From Hansfordia pulvinata (taxonomy: Eukaryota; Ascomycota; Sordariomycetes; Xylariales): DNA of 64,000 nt. The notes beneath the pieces are model-generated. The model was not told the origin of the DNA. It saw nothing but the letters and a program-made list of their open reading frames with translations, and did not search any database. Shown here in pieces: positions 1-11,641 of the stretch (positions are counted from its first letter, which is position 1; each line of letters begins with the position of its first letter). The position numbers and the translations under genes were made by a program. The stretch covers positions 930,001 through 994,000 of the forward strand of contig BJKQ01000007.1 of NCBI GenBank assembly GCA_006538405.1, read 5' to 3'.

Positions 1-327
1 CATCATCATCCCCGCCGCCCTCGCCCTCGCCCTCGCGCCCCCGCTGCTGCCCCCTAAGAAGCCCCGCGACCCGCCCAGCCGCCAAACTCTTCTGCCTCGC
101 CCTCCACGACAGGTACCCCGCCCTCGTCGCCGGGTACGCCGCCCTCGGCATCTCCCACCGCCGGAAGTGCTGCGCCCGGCACGCCAGCTGCAGCTCCGGC
201 GACGCGCCTCCTCCTCCCTGGCCGCGGTCCGTGGGAGGCGTAGTAGGCCACCTGCGAGCCAGCCAGGCCGTCATCTTGCGCGCGTAGTGCAGCTCGTAAG
301 GGACCTGGATCGTAGTTGTCGTAGTTA

Positions 328-362
<35 letters not shown>

Positions 363-592
363 CCTTCCTCACTTCCTCCTTCGCCGACCGCCCAGGCCGC
401 AGCAGCAGCATCAGCATCACCAGGAGCGACGGCAACGTCGACGGCAACGGTCCTCGGGTCCTCGGCGTGCGCCGCGTCGATGAGCCGCAGCGCCGCCGCG
501 TAGTTGGCCGGCAGCTCGGGCAGCGGCAGCAAGACCTGCTGCTGCTGCTGCTGCTGCTGCTGGCCTGTCGCGGTCGCCGGGGGGTCCGCCAT
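1..592 (-). CDS. DUF4202 family protein, C-terminus beyond window
   Basis: The frame opens with ATG at 592 (start MADPPATATG) and stays open to the left edge, so the 3' end is missing. After a polyglutamine run (nine CAG codons) the protein reads LPELPANYAAALRLIDAAHAEDP, then a low-complexity insert containing a run of about eleven threonines (ACG repeats), then VPYELHYARKMTAWL, ACRAQHFRRWEMPR and YPATRAGYLSWR. The Y..RM..WL, RAQH..RW..PR and Y...R.GYL.WR blocks are the signature of DUF4202, a family of bacterial and fungal proteins of unknown biochemical role, sometimes loosely labelled glutamyl-tRNA synthetase-like. The polyQ and polyT runs separate conserved blocks and are probably lineage-specific expansions. 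No intron is needed in the visible part. Family assignment is good; the function is unknown. Confidence 0.8.
536..562. repeat. (CTG)9 trinucleotide run
   Basis: Nine CTG units on the plus strand encode Q9 near the N-terminus of the DUF4202 protein. A second trinucleotide run, (TCG)11 at 328-360, encodes threonines in the same protein. Confidence 0.9.
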
Positions 593-1555
593 GTCTCTCT
601 TGATCTTCCGTGATCCGCGTATTCCGTCTCTCCCTTGCGGGAATCTGCTCTGCCTGCGCGGCCTTCTCTTCTCCACGCGTTGCGAGGTAGATGCTTCCAG
701 GTACGCGCCGCAGGATCGTAGTTGATATAGGTAGTAGGTGCAGTGAGCCCCTCGCAAGACGATATCGCAGCGGGGTGCTTGCGACGGGTTTGTGGTTGGC
801 GGAGGTGATGGTGGTGGTGGCTGCGTTCCCGGCAGCTCGCTCCGGAGCAGAATGTCAACCAAAGTACTACCTTGTTGACAGAGGTATCCTGACCCAAAGC
901 GCCAGTATCGGCGAGAGGGGTTTATTACTAGGCCGGTAGGCACTGTAATTGAACCCGCCGGATTCGCGAGTCTACCCGTGAGTGGGGCAGCCTCACTTCT
1001 CCTCGAGGCCGTCATTGGGCACGCCCACGACACGCCCGCAAGCCACCAACTCAGCGTGTCACCAGTCATCCCCTCGTTATATCAGAGACGATTGATAAGC
1101 ATGCGTCGCAGGACTTGCATGGAGACAACCCCCCGAATGCTGCATGTCACACATCACAATGTTCAATTCGCGCTGCTCTCCACAATACTAGGTATGTATT
1201 CTTCCCGACCTATGTACCTCAAATAAAGACTCATTATTATCAATAACTGTATGTAGTTATCATGAGGGGGAATCTGGCAGATGTCTAGAGCGAACTGGAA
1301 AAAGCTTTATAGAAAAAGAAAAAACAAGGGGGACGAGAAATCTTTGAGGTATCATAGTCTTTAATGCCAATCGTAGATCCCCTCCAAACGCCGCTCCTGG
1401 GTCGCGCAAGTCGCGCGGGATGCCCAGGGTATGCAATAGTGAATCAACCGCGCTTTCCGTCCATGCTATGCCAATGTTTACAATGCAAAGGGTGTTTTTG
1501 GATGTTTGTACAGTTGTCGAGGCGTCGGCCACGCGTCACAGGGCGCGCGTTCGGC
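593..1555. other. Intergenic, 963 bp
   Basis: This interval contains the 5' flank of the DUF4202 gene on its left and the 3' flank of the mid2-like gene on its right. Short open frames here lack recognisable domains and good coding bias. An AATAAA lies near 1221 on the plus strand. No RNA gene or repeat of note was seen. Confidence 0.5.
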
Positions 1556-3527
1556 TCACGAGTCCGGCGAGTCATGTGGGCGGTGCGAACGCGGCGGCGG
1601 CGGGCTCAACATGTTGTAGGGAGAAAAAGAAGACTGGCGGTGCGACAGGTGCTCGAACCGCGGGTCCGGGCTGTCGGGCGGGCTGTTCGGGGTGGTCGGG
1701 CTGGCATCGACGGGCGAGATGGGCGCGCCGCCGTGCACCGGCCCCGGAGTCTGCAACCTGGACGGCATCCCGTAGGCTGAAGGTGCCCCACGAGTGCCCT
1801 CGTAGTCACCGGGTCGCGTTGCATCAGGGTGACCATGGTCCGGGTCGTAAGTGTCGCCCCCGCCGGCGTAGGCACTGTACGGGTTGAATTCCTCCCAGTA
1901 GGCCCGCGTGGTCTCCGGGTGGGGGTTCCCGTCTGTCGCCGCCGCCGCGATGCTGGCCCCGACCGAGGGGTGGGCCGTGGCACCGTTGTTGTTGGTGTTG
2001 GTGTTAGCTGCGTATGCCGGCATGCTGGGCATGGTTTCGTAGTTAGTAGGGTCGTACGGCGTTCCTGGATGGGGTGGGTATATGGACGATGCGTACGGAT
2101 CCGGGCCGCCGCCAACGCCGCGCGTGTGAGTCTCGTCAGCCATGGCCATCTCTGGCTGGTGATACATGGGCTCGTTCATGGGCTGCATCGGGGGCATGGG
2201 TTGCGGGCCGAGGTTCGGCTGGGGCATGTTCCTGTTGGCTTCGGCCTCGGCCTCCATCGCCTGCCTCTTCCTCCTCCGATGGTTAGTGATTAAGATTATC
2301 GCGGCCGTGATGAGCAGAACGCCAATGACACCACCAGCGATGCCGCCGACAATGGCCCCAATGTCGGGCCGCACCTTGGCCGTATCCTCGGGCGCGGCAC
2401 TCGTAGCTTCGGCCGGGCCACTTGTCTGATTGCCGGGCGGCTCAGTAGAGGGCACCGTGTTGGGCTCGCTCTCGGTGCTAGAGGTTGTGCTTGTGAGGCT
2501 TTGGTCGTTGGGGCCCGTGCTGGTGGTGGCGTTCTCGTCCGAGGTGGAGGTGGGGCTGTTTCCATCCGACGTCGTCGTGGCGTCCCCGTCATTTGTACTC
2601 GACGGGTCGCTGTCCGAAGTGGCACCGGCGTCCTTGGAGAATTCCTTGGAGTTGTGTGTCGGGACGGGGCCAGGAGTGCCAGTGGGCGTCGCGTTTGGTG
2701 CGTTGGTCTGGTCCTGGTCGTCGTTGGCTTGGGTTTTGGGGTTGGAGTTAGGGTCCGTCGTGGGTTCAGCGTCGGGCCCCGTTTGCTGGGTGAAGGAGGG
2801 CGAGTGTTTGCCATCCGGAGCGTTGGCCGTCATGTAGACGACGAGAGGAGTTTGGGCGCAGGCGAAGGCACTGTAGCCGACCATGTTGTCCCCTTCGTTC
2901 CCAGCGTAGACGTAAGTGATGCAAGCAGGCGCGGCGGCTCCACTGTTGCGGTGTTAGTGTATAAGTCATACGGCAGACGAGGGGCAGCCTCGCCAGGCGG
3001 GCGGGTCGACGACGTACCAAGCAGTGGTGAGGGGGTCCAGGCGGGGAACGGGAAGCTGCTGAGAGGCCAGGCATGCCGTCGCAACCTCGCATCCCTGGCC
3101 TTTGACGTCCTGGCCGTTGCAGCAGCCTACAGCCCGGCGGCCGCTGTTGATCAGGCAGCCCTCTTCGGGACCGCAGCGGAAGGCGGGAGCTGGAAACACG
3201 AGTTAGCATGAACGGGTCGGCAACGGGAGAGAAGAGGAGGGTGGTGGTGGCGGGCGTACTGTCGGGCGTGTCGGCCATGTAGCCGCAGACCTGTGCGGCG
3301 TCATCTCGCTTGCGCAGCTCGACATCGGCGGCGTGGGGAGCGGGCGTGGGCTGGGGAGACCAGCCGCTGGGGTCGACGGCAGTGGACAGCAGGGTGGCTT
3401 GAGGCGGGTCCCAGTCGAGATTCTGGGTTGCGGTCTTCACAAAGCCGGCGAACCACGAGGCGTGGGAGGTGCGGGCCAGGTGGAGGGAGACGTAGCATAG
3501 GGCAGCCAACCTTGTTGTTGGTGCCAT
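1556..3527 (-). CDS. Mid2-like single-pass cell-surface glycoprotein
   Basis: Three exons, 3527-3260, 3189-3018 and 2942-1556, give 608 residues with all phases closed. The N-terminus (MAPTTRLAALCYVSLHLARTS) is a signal peptide. The ectodomain begins with a Cys-rich module (VCGYM..., FRCGPEEGCL, VGCCNG, GCEVATAC, PACITYVY) of the type found in many ascomycete surface sensors. A long Ser/Thr/Pro/Asn stretch suited to O-glycosylation follows, then a transmembrane helix at roughly residues 341-363 (IGAIVGGIAGGVIGVLLITAA) with a stop-transfer HRRRKR. The cytoplasmic tail of about 240 residues is rich in Pro, Met, Tyr and Asn. The Cys module, mucin stalk, single helix and disordered tail match Mid2/WSC-type wall-stress sensors or fungal adhesin-like proteins; that role is inferred from layout. 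A long gene-free region lies upstream. Confidence 0.78.
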
Positions 3528-4521
3528 GATGCCATCTCAGCTCGTTGGGACAGTCGGGCGGGAGAGAGAGTGTCGAGAAAGGCAGAAAGGCAGAGAGGGC
3601 GCTCTCGGCGGCGAGAGGCGGGAGGCCCAAGGGTTTTAAGAGTCGGGCCATGGCGATGGAATTTGCCACCGCAGGCCGGGCGGGCGAATCCAGGCGCCTT
3701 GGATCGGTGGTGGTGAGGGCAGCGGTGGTGAGGCCGACGGTCCAAGTCGCGGGCGAAAAGAGGCGGCCCACTTCCTCCAGGTTCCCAAGTCGCAGTCCCA
3801 CTGTAGACTTTGCCTCCCTTCTAATTCGGGCGACGCTGCTGGCCGCACTGTTCCCAATGGATACGCGGCTGGCTTGCTCCTGCCTGGTTGTCTTTTTTGG
3901 CTCTGCCGCCTGCCGTCTGCTCTTGCCGTATTGATTCAATCACTACGTGCACATCACAGCATCGCACATTCCATTCGAAATCTATGCAGCACCGTAACGT
4001 GCATAAATGTATGTAATGGTCACTTCAATTCTTGAATGAAATGCATTTGATCAATGATGTAGCTTGCATAAGTAGTGCATGCATCAATCGAAGACCGGAC
4101 TTGACACAGCAGTGCACGTGTCAACTGATGTCGATTTGATCAATGTCTGGTGCAGTGCTTCAACGCTCTGCACAGACAGCAGAGTTCAGTCTGGCTTCAA
4201 TACGACAGGAACAGGAATTAGACTGGAGATTCCCATCTGTTCAATTCGTGTCCCCTTTCACCTGCAGTTGAGTCCACTCGGCCAATTCATGGACGGGTCA
4301 TGCTACATCCACAGTGCGATTAGCAGTCCAAGTCTCGTACAGCTGCCATTGACACAAACATGAAGCGGGCTTGTTTCGATCGGTTGACAATGACCCGAGT
4401 TACTCGGGCTCATCTAATGTACTTGCCATGAAGTCTGGAACGTTCGTACTCCCCCCAACATTTGCAGACAGTAGTTGAAACGAGCGCGACTGGAAGGCTC
4501 ACAATTATTGGATACCCTCTA

Positions 4522-4523
<2 letters not shown>

Positions 4524-4561
<38 letters not shown>
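4524..4561. repeat. (GT)19 microsatellite
   Basis: An uninterrupted GT dinucleotide run of 38 bases in intergenic DNA. Confidence 0.95.
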
Positions 4562-4564
<3 letters not shown>

Positions 4565-4850
4565 CCGTCTCCCAGGTGCCTGATTCCGTCAAGCCGCGGG
4601 GCGGCTCGCGGCGGTGCCAGTCACGCTTAATATGCAGACAAGGACGCCACATGGAGACGTCGATTGATCGTGGGCGACGGACCAGGGCAGCTCGACGCCG
4701 GTTTGGGAAGCTGCGCGGACGAACGGGGCCGAGGCGTAGTCACGCTCGCTCGGCCGCGGGTCTGCCTGCATGTCCACGAGTATGTGTGTTTGTGTAGTGT
4801 GTGCTGGCAAAAAGAGTCTCGCTGGCGACGAATCTCAAACATGCGGGAAA

Positions 4851-4863
4851 CCCCCCCCCCCCC
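4851..4863. repeat. Poly-C tract (13 C)
   Basis: Homopolymer of 13 C in intergenic DNA. A further run of 10 C is at 5620-5629. Confidence 0.9.
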
Positions 4864-7800
4864 TTTCCTTTTTTACAGCGGCGAATGAGGAGAGGGTGAA
4901 ACGAGCGGAACAGATCGGTGAATGCTTCATGCTCATAGGCAGGCAGGCAGGCTGGCAAGCGCGTGTGATCCTGCGTCGGGGATCCGGCCTCGAGGTCAGC
5001 GTCCGGGCGGCGCAGCGCGGGCACTCGGGTACCAGCTTATTAGGAAGCGGTCTCTCAGAGGCGCGCGCGCGTTGCCTTGTATCCTTGCCCCTTGTTCCCT
5101 CGCCTTGGGTTGTCTTTCTTTGGACCCGGGCATAGCGGATCGTCGAGGAAGCGGCCGCGTTTCGAAACAGGCTATCTGCACCTTTCCCGCGTACGTAGAG
5201 GCACCGCCCCGTCAGCGCCCCGTCAGCGCCCGCGATTCCACAGCAACACACAGCAGGCTCAAGTTTTATCCAAGTTCTTGGAACTCCAGGGTACATGTAC
5301 GTTATAAGTGGCAAGTCGGCAGGGTTGCAGATGTCTCGTCTTTTACCTACATAGGGAGGAGACCAAGCTGCTTGGGGTTTATGTTGAGTTCTGAGTTCTC
5401 GGATCCAGTCTCGATTGCTCTGTGCAATTAACTGTCTGCGCTGCGCAGACTGGTAGAACCTAGAAACGCATTTGAAGAAACCGGGTCCTCTGCAGAGTGA
5501 GTGCCGGCAGTTGGCTTAGTTAGAGAATCCTTCTGCCGGGCGCGCCGGCTCGCCAGTGTTGGCACCATGAAGTGAGTGGATGCACGCATGCTGTGGCGTG
5601 TGTTGTGCAAATGCTGGAGCCCCCCCCCCTGTAAAAGGACTTCATTCTCTTTCTCATCATGTTCTCTCTCTCTCTATGTCTTTACTGTCCCTCTCTCTGT
5701 CTCTCGCCAGTGGCAAAGTCGCCGTGCCAGGGCTTGCCCGTTCGGTGCTGCGGGCTGCAGCCCCGGGAAGATCTTTGCCTCATCACCGAGCCTGGAGGAG
5801 TTAGTGGCCACCTCCCATGTTTGCCGAGGATTGCATCCCATGGCCCGCACCGCCCAAAAGCCCTCCCCTCCCGACCGGACCCGCGTCAGGCGGGAACAGG
5901 ATGATGACGTGGGAGAGAGATGTGCGAGTAGACAGCAGCAATGCCAGTCGCAACAATGATAATGGTAAGAATACCTTCATAGACTGAATGGCGATGAGAC
6001 CCAGACGCCGTTATACCGCAACAACCTGACAGTCTGACCTAGAAGATACCTCTAGATGCCGGCGGCTGAGGGCGCCTGTTCCCCCCAAGCAAAGAGAGCC
6101 CGGCGGTGGTGAGGCCGGCAGCGGGCGGGCGCCCCTGGGGAGGGATCGCATCACTTTGTCATTGTCATCCCAGCCTCGAGGCGCTTTTCGCCTCCGAGGT
6201 ACCTTGTTAGCAGGCAGCCAGGGCCTCCGCGGTCCGTTTCACGTCCCCATCGACTCGCAGCCCGAGGCCGCAGGACGTACTCGTAGAGGGGCGGAGGCGA
6301 CTTTGAGGACCACGAGGGGAGGCCTCGTCACCCAGGCACGCAACCCGCGACTCTGCGGCTGCGCACCTCAACTTTTCATCACTTTTCTTTTTTTCAGACA
6401 TCCTGGCTCGAACTTGCCCACGACAGCCCGTTCCAGGCGTGCTTCGGCCCGTCGAGAAGGGGTAAAGCCCTCGTTTGCCATTCTTCGCGGATCGCCGTTC
6501 ATCGTAGATGTACGTAGGTAGGTTAGGTAGGCAGGCCGATTGGCTGCCTGCCTCTCCTACCTACATGTACCTCCTTACTTGGGTAAAGTACCTCTTAAGC
6601 TGTCACGCCCTTTGACCTGCGGGAAACTGGGCGCCGTGTCAAGATCCGGCCATCTGGCGACACGCCTCTTGTCGTTCGCTGCAAGACAGAGAGCAGAAGC
6701 CCAGGTAGGTACCTAATCTTCTGTCGCTCTGGAAGGGGAAAGCTCCACATAAAGTGGCAGTCTGCTTCTTTTGCCTGCTTCTACTCCGAGAGTGAATGAA
6801 CGATTGACGCTCGCGTGGCTCGCTACCTGACGAGCCGAGACGAATCCCGGCGTGCACGTTCGGGGGGTCTCCCCCGCGGCCGGCCGATCTCTGTCTGGCG
6901 TCCCTTCCGCCGCGGGAAAATAATCCTTTCTAGAACCGCGCGCCGTCGCCATCTCTTGCTTGGCGCGCACCGGATTGAACGTGTACGTGTATCTGTCTGG
7001 TATACCCACCACCACCTACAGGGCTATATCTACCGGTACGTCCAGCGCGATGGGATGACGAGCCTCCCAGCAGGCGGCCTCGTCAAAAGGCGAAAGGCCG
7101 CCATCGCCGACGAAGCCCGGCGGCCCGCCGCAGTGGGTAGGCGCACGCACACAGCACCTGCCCGGAACAGAGAAGACGAGTGCCCCCCGGTCAAGTCGCC
7201 GCCGAAGGGGACGGGAGCCCGCTTGTTGCGAGCTGTAGTAAGCAGTCAAGGTGAGGGTAAGAGTCCAGTCGACTTTTTTTTTTTTTCTTACCCTCATGTC
7301 TACTCTCTTTCTCTTCTTTTTTTTGTCCCTTCCCGCCTGTCAGTCAGCGATCGAGGCGAAGAATAAACGACAAAAGACAGCCCACCGAGTTTTTCTCTTT
7401 TTTTTCTCTTTTTTTTTCTCCCAATGGTTCGCCACCACCACGCGTAACAGGCCCACGCAAGTCTCGCACCCCTGACCTGCCTGCGCGGCTTTATGAGCCA
7501 CCTTTGCTTGCGTGCCTCCTCGGGAACGGCTGAGCAGACTTGCGAACGCGGGCTGTCGGGTCCTCTTGCGTCTGTCTGGCCCCAGAGGCCCTCCAGCCTG
7601 AACAGCAGGGCGACGGGGAGTGTCAAGTCAAGGATGCGAGTATTCGCAAGTGATAGGCGCGCCCGCGCCTGCGCCCGAGTAGAGCCAGCCAGAGATAGGC
7701 GTGCTGGTAATTGCTGTGCTCGGGTGTTTCGAAGGGTGCACCCAGAGCGCCCACTGCTATGCGCGTCTCTCCCTAGGTTGCGACGGCAGACGCCAGTCAG

Positions 7801-7972
7801 TACCCCCATGGAGCGACAAGTCCCCCCCTTTCCTTCGCACGGTGAGTGCCTCGTGACTTGCACAACTACTCGTACTGCTGTCACCCACTGGCTACTACTG
7901 CCGAGCGACGGAGGCGAAGGCGGAGGCGGCGGAGGCGGCGGAGGCGGCGGCGACACCGGTGGAGGCCGCGAG

Positions 7973-7997
7973 CCCCCCCCCCCCCCCCCCCCCCCCC
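7973..7997. repeat. Poly-C tract (25 C), preceded by (GGAGGC)n-like DNA
   Basis: A run of 25 consecutive C follows a purine-rich GGCGGAGGC-type repeat at about 7910-7955. A second run of 14 C lies at 8087-8100. Such tracts can form G-quadruplex or i-motif structures and are prone to length errors in assemblies. Confidence 0.9.
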
Positions 7998-8940
7998 TCG
8001 TCTCCGCGGCACTGCCGCAAGCGGTCCCGCTCGTGCGTCGTGTCTTCTTGCGCTTTGACGCGCGCGCGCCGGCTCGGAGAATTTCTCCCCCCCCCCCCCC
8101 ATATTGGCTGGGTCGGCAGCCCGTTCGGAAAGGAACCAGAGAAAAAGAAGAAGAACGAAAAGAAGACGCCAGAGCATGCTGCTTTCCGTTCCTCTTCTTT
8201 TCTTCTTGCTATGGTCCACCGTGGCGTAAGACAAGCACTCGTATCCTATCATCAGGGTTGTAGTCATCCCAGCACGAGTACGCTCTGCGGTGACTTTGAA
8301 CCTTGCCAACTCGGTCGGCCGGGCGGTGTCCACGTGACAGCTCGCACGAGACGCAACGACAGGGGACAAAAGGGACACGAGGACAATGCAAACGAGAGGG
8401 TGTTGTCAGATCGCCCTCGCAGATGGCTACTGTCCGGATCTTATCCCAGGTGTCCGACTTGTTACATCGCTGGCAGGGCGGGACAGATAGGCAAAGGCAC
8501 CCAGGCACGCCGCGAACTCCCACCAGAAACCCATAGAGAAGAAGCATCAAGTCCGATTCTGCGCTCGGGGATGATCCCAATGCGAGATAGGGCAACGCGG
8601 ATCGCGACATCCAGCTTCAAGGAGGCCATCCGCTGGCCCAAGGGAGGGAAACCCATCCCAGTCATCCGGGAGGGAAACTCACCCCAGTCACCCGGGAGGA
8701 GAGCGAACGAACCCCTCGTATCCCTGTCTCTCTCGGTTGGTTGGCCAGGCCGTGCCGAATCGTGCAAAGGAAGAATTGTTCTAGAAAGAAGTGGCAAAAA
8801 AAGAAAACCCAGCGCGCAAAAACACCGAGCGAGCCCCACCCCATCCATCCACACGCCCACCCAATCAGCAGCGCCCCTCCCGAGAGGTTCGAACACGTAG
8901 CGGCACCTGGAGTGCTAGTAGGTTAGGTAGGTACTCGTAG

Positions 8941-8975
8941 GTGGTGGTGGTGGTGGTGGTGGTGGTTGGTGGTGG
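8941..8975. repeat. GGT trinucleotide run
   Basis: About eleven GTG/GGT units, nearly perfect, directly after a GTAGGTTAGGTAGGTAC element at 8918-8933. Intergenic. Confidence 0.9.
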
Positions 8976-9844
8976 CCTCGCGTCACCCTCGCCACGCCCC
9001 AGTGTCCCTCCATCCCTCGTGCCCGGGAACCGCCCTTCACTTCGCCACCTGCGCTTTGCGTCTTGTCTTTTTTCCCTCTATTCTTCTCCTCCACTGGTCG
9101 TCATTCGGAGCCAAGGAACGAGCCTGATCGTCAAGCTTCGCCGGGTGGCCAGGAATTCGAATAGGGGGAGGCGGACACTCGCAACACTCAAGACGGGAGT
9201 CAAAGAAGATCCAATCGCCCGGCCCACACCCCACAGGTCATCGAGCTAGCTGACTGGTACCTGCTTTACCTTGCCTGCCGGGTATTCCGCAGTTAAATTC
9301 CAGCTTGCGGGATTGGGAGGCGGATGAGCATCAAGAAGTCCACGGTGGACTTGTTCGAGAAACGCGCAAGCTGATGGGCCGGATTTCTAGAACCTTTCAC
9401 CAGCCAGTGGCGGTGCTCGGTATCGCAAAATGGGTACAGCTGCTTGACTTGTCTGCTCGGGAAGTAGCTACTCTACAGGCACTCCCATCTTGATCACTGA
9501 TGAGTTCGTAGTTATATTCCCTCTTATTTTCTTCTACCCTGCCTCGTGACAGAGAGCCGAGGTGCTCGTTTACTTATTCAGAACTCTGGGTCCCCGTTTC
9601 CTTCTCGGCCCTTTTCGGTGCCACCATGACTCAAGATCGACAAGTTCCAATTCTATGCAATTGACACGACCGTATGTTTGGGGCCACTGTGCCTAGATAG
9701 CTCAACTCCGCCATCAGGAGACCACGCAAGTTTCTGCGCCAAGAGCGCTCACACTACCATCGTGGCAGTGTCCTGAGGGGCTTCAAATATCACAACCACA
9801 TGTGACAACGCGCGACCTGGTTCATCAAAAAGGCCAGCACCATC

Positions 9845-10806
9845 TTATTCGCCGGCCTTCTTCTTGTTGGGGCCGCTCTTGACGCGCTTGGCGGTAGGGC
9901 GGGTGATGTGGTCCTGGGGAATCCAGCTCTCATCGTAGCCCTTGTCGGCACCAGTCGCGGCACCCTCGCCGCCAGACAGAGGCTCCTCGACGGCGATAGG
10001 CTTGACGGCCTTTGTGGGCTTGGTGCGCTTGGCCTGGGGGAACAGAGTCTCGATGTAGGTGTTGTAGACAAAGTAGCAGACAGCGGCGAAGCCAGCAGAC
10101 AGGAAGAGGTAGAGGAAGATGCTGGCGGGAGAATTCAAGTTAGTCTAGTGCGATAGGTAGAACAGTGCAGGCAAGAGGAGACTCACATCTGAGGGTCGAA
10201 GATGTTGGTGGGGGCCTCGACGATGCTGACCAGGTCGTTGTAGACCTCGACCTGGTGGATCTGGTTCTTCTGGGTCGTGATGATACCGGTCAGGTGCAGC
10301 TTGGCGTCCTGGGGGTTCATGTCGAGGGCGAAGGAGAAGGGCAGAGACGACTTCTCGCCGGCAGGGATGACGGCATCGTAGTTGACGGCAGTCAGGTTGC
10401 GGAGGATGGCCTTGTAGGCGGGAGCATCGTCGGGCTGGTCCTTGGTGGAGAGCAGCTGGCCGGTGACAATGGCGAAGCTGATGGGCTCGGCCTCGTTGTT
10501 GGTGATGTCGATGACGGCCTTGGAGGGGCGGCCGTTGACGAGCTTGACACCGAAGATGTCGGCCTCGGGGAAGGTGGTGACGATGTTGGCCTTCAGCTGC
10601 TCGGCGGGCGGCGCGGGGCTACCGGCGTCTTCGGCCAGGGGCTGTACAGAGGGAAAGAGTCAGCGAGAGCGCATGCGCGAGTGGATGAAGGGTGCATCAA
10701 GCGAAGCGCTTGCGGGAGCAGGTGCAAGCCTTACCGAGTCGGCGGCAAAAACAGACGCGACGCGCAGGGCCAGGGCGGCCAGGACGGAGGACTTGAGGGC
10801 AACCAT
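9845..10806 (-). CDS. IRC22: IRC22 / TRAP-alpha-like ER membrane protein
   Basis: Three exons, 10806-10735, 10641-10187 and 10121-9845, encode 267 residues. Donors GTAAGG and GTGAGT, and an ACTAAC branch site in intron 2, support the model. The protein has a signal peptide (MVALKSSVLAALALRVASVFA), a luminal beta-rich domain containing FGVKLVNGRPSKAVIDITN and FALDMNPQDAKLHLTG, one transmembrane helix (IIFLYLFLSAGFAAVCYFVY) and a basic cytosolic tail ending KSGPNKKKAGE. This matches the alpha subunit of the translocon-associated protein complex, called IRC22 in yeasts and filamentous fungi, and its length fits the family. It is expected to act at the ER translocon. The genomic neighbours give no functional hint. 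Confidence 0.88.
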
Positions 10807-11641
10807 GTTGAGCAATGGACCAAGGAGGAATGCAGCGAGAGCGAGAGCAGTGAGGCGGGATGGGGGAGCACGAGACGGCGATGGAGGCTGCTGGACCGTG
10901 GGGGGAGGGAGGATGGGGATTTGGGTCGTGAAGCGAGGCAGATGCGACGAGCAGCCACGAGGCCTCAAGGGGATAAGAAGTCGGGGGTGGGGATGAGCTC
11001 CAGCTGTCCTGATGCAGGTCCAGTGGCTTCGCAGCTTGCGGTTGCTGCTACGCGTGCGCCTGAAGGCTGGAGTTCAGGGACCTCGCGCGGCCCGGCCACC
11101 CCGATTTCCAGCCTGGGACTGGTCAGTCGGGCCAATCAGAGTCTGGTTTGGTTCATTATGTGGGGTTCTGCGAGCAGAGCTCTTGCGGGCTGGCTCGTAC
11201 CGGTACGCAAATTGTCCTGGTCGCAGGCCTGGGGCCTTTGCAAGTTCGAGTACCTGCACTTGCCTCTTAGCTCCGGTGCCTTTGGAAGCCCCTAGAAGCC
11301 GGATTGCCATTGACCAATCATCGCAGGGCTGTCTGCTCTACTTGGCAGGTGCGGTTGCGAGTATTGGGAAAGCGCGCCCGGCCATCGTCGCAGTCGTTAT
11401 TCTGCTATGTCGCATTCTCATTAGGTTAGGTACATTCCGTGCGTGCATTCAAACCTAATGTTGATTTTTCACATTGATCCAACTCCAGTGCCACAGTCAT
11501 GTGATACTCGTGGTTTATCATTCAAACGGGATTTCCACTAGAAGCGAAATGCAAACTGCAATGAGCACATACATGTACCCTGTTGCTCGACAACATCAGC
11601 AACCTCGCAGCTCTCAGCACCCTACCTAACATAACACACAC
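10807..11641. other. Intergenic, 835 bp
   Basis: This is the 5' flank of the IRC22-like gene and the 3' flank of the fumarylacetoacetase gene. The 5' leader of IRC22 is CT-rich on the minus strand (about 10810-10925), as expected for a fungal 5' UTR. A GTTAGGTAC element lies near 11422. Nothing else was recognised. Confidence 0.5.

Larger units (their letters stand above)
3528..9844. other. 6.3 kb region without a recognisable gene
   Basis: All six frames were inspected and no domain, signal peptide with coherent codon use, or splice-consistent chain of exons was found. Open frames such as those at 7300-7956 or 7959-8900 are artefacts of GC-rich low-complexity DNA (polyproline, polyarginine). 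The region holds a (GT)19 run, several poly-C tracts, a GGT run, and CT-rich tracts on the plus strand near 5640-5710, 7275-7425 and 9060-9095. It lies upstream of the mid2-like gene and downstream of the IRC22-like gene, so it may contain a long regulatory region or non-coding transcripts; the sequence alone does not decide this. Confidence 0.5.

Noticed and set aside
7300..8900. Several 150-310 codon frames with polyproline or polyarginine
   Set aside because: They arise from poly-C and GGC repeats; there is no domain, no splice-consistent extension and no codon bias.
10165..11295. 376-codon plus-strand open frame rich in Gly, Asp and Val
   Set aside because: It is the mirror of the IRC22-like gene and its leader; the composition is a by-product of GC-rich third positions.
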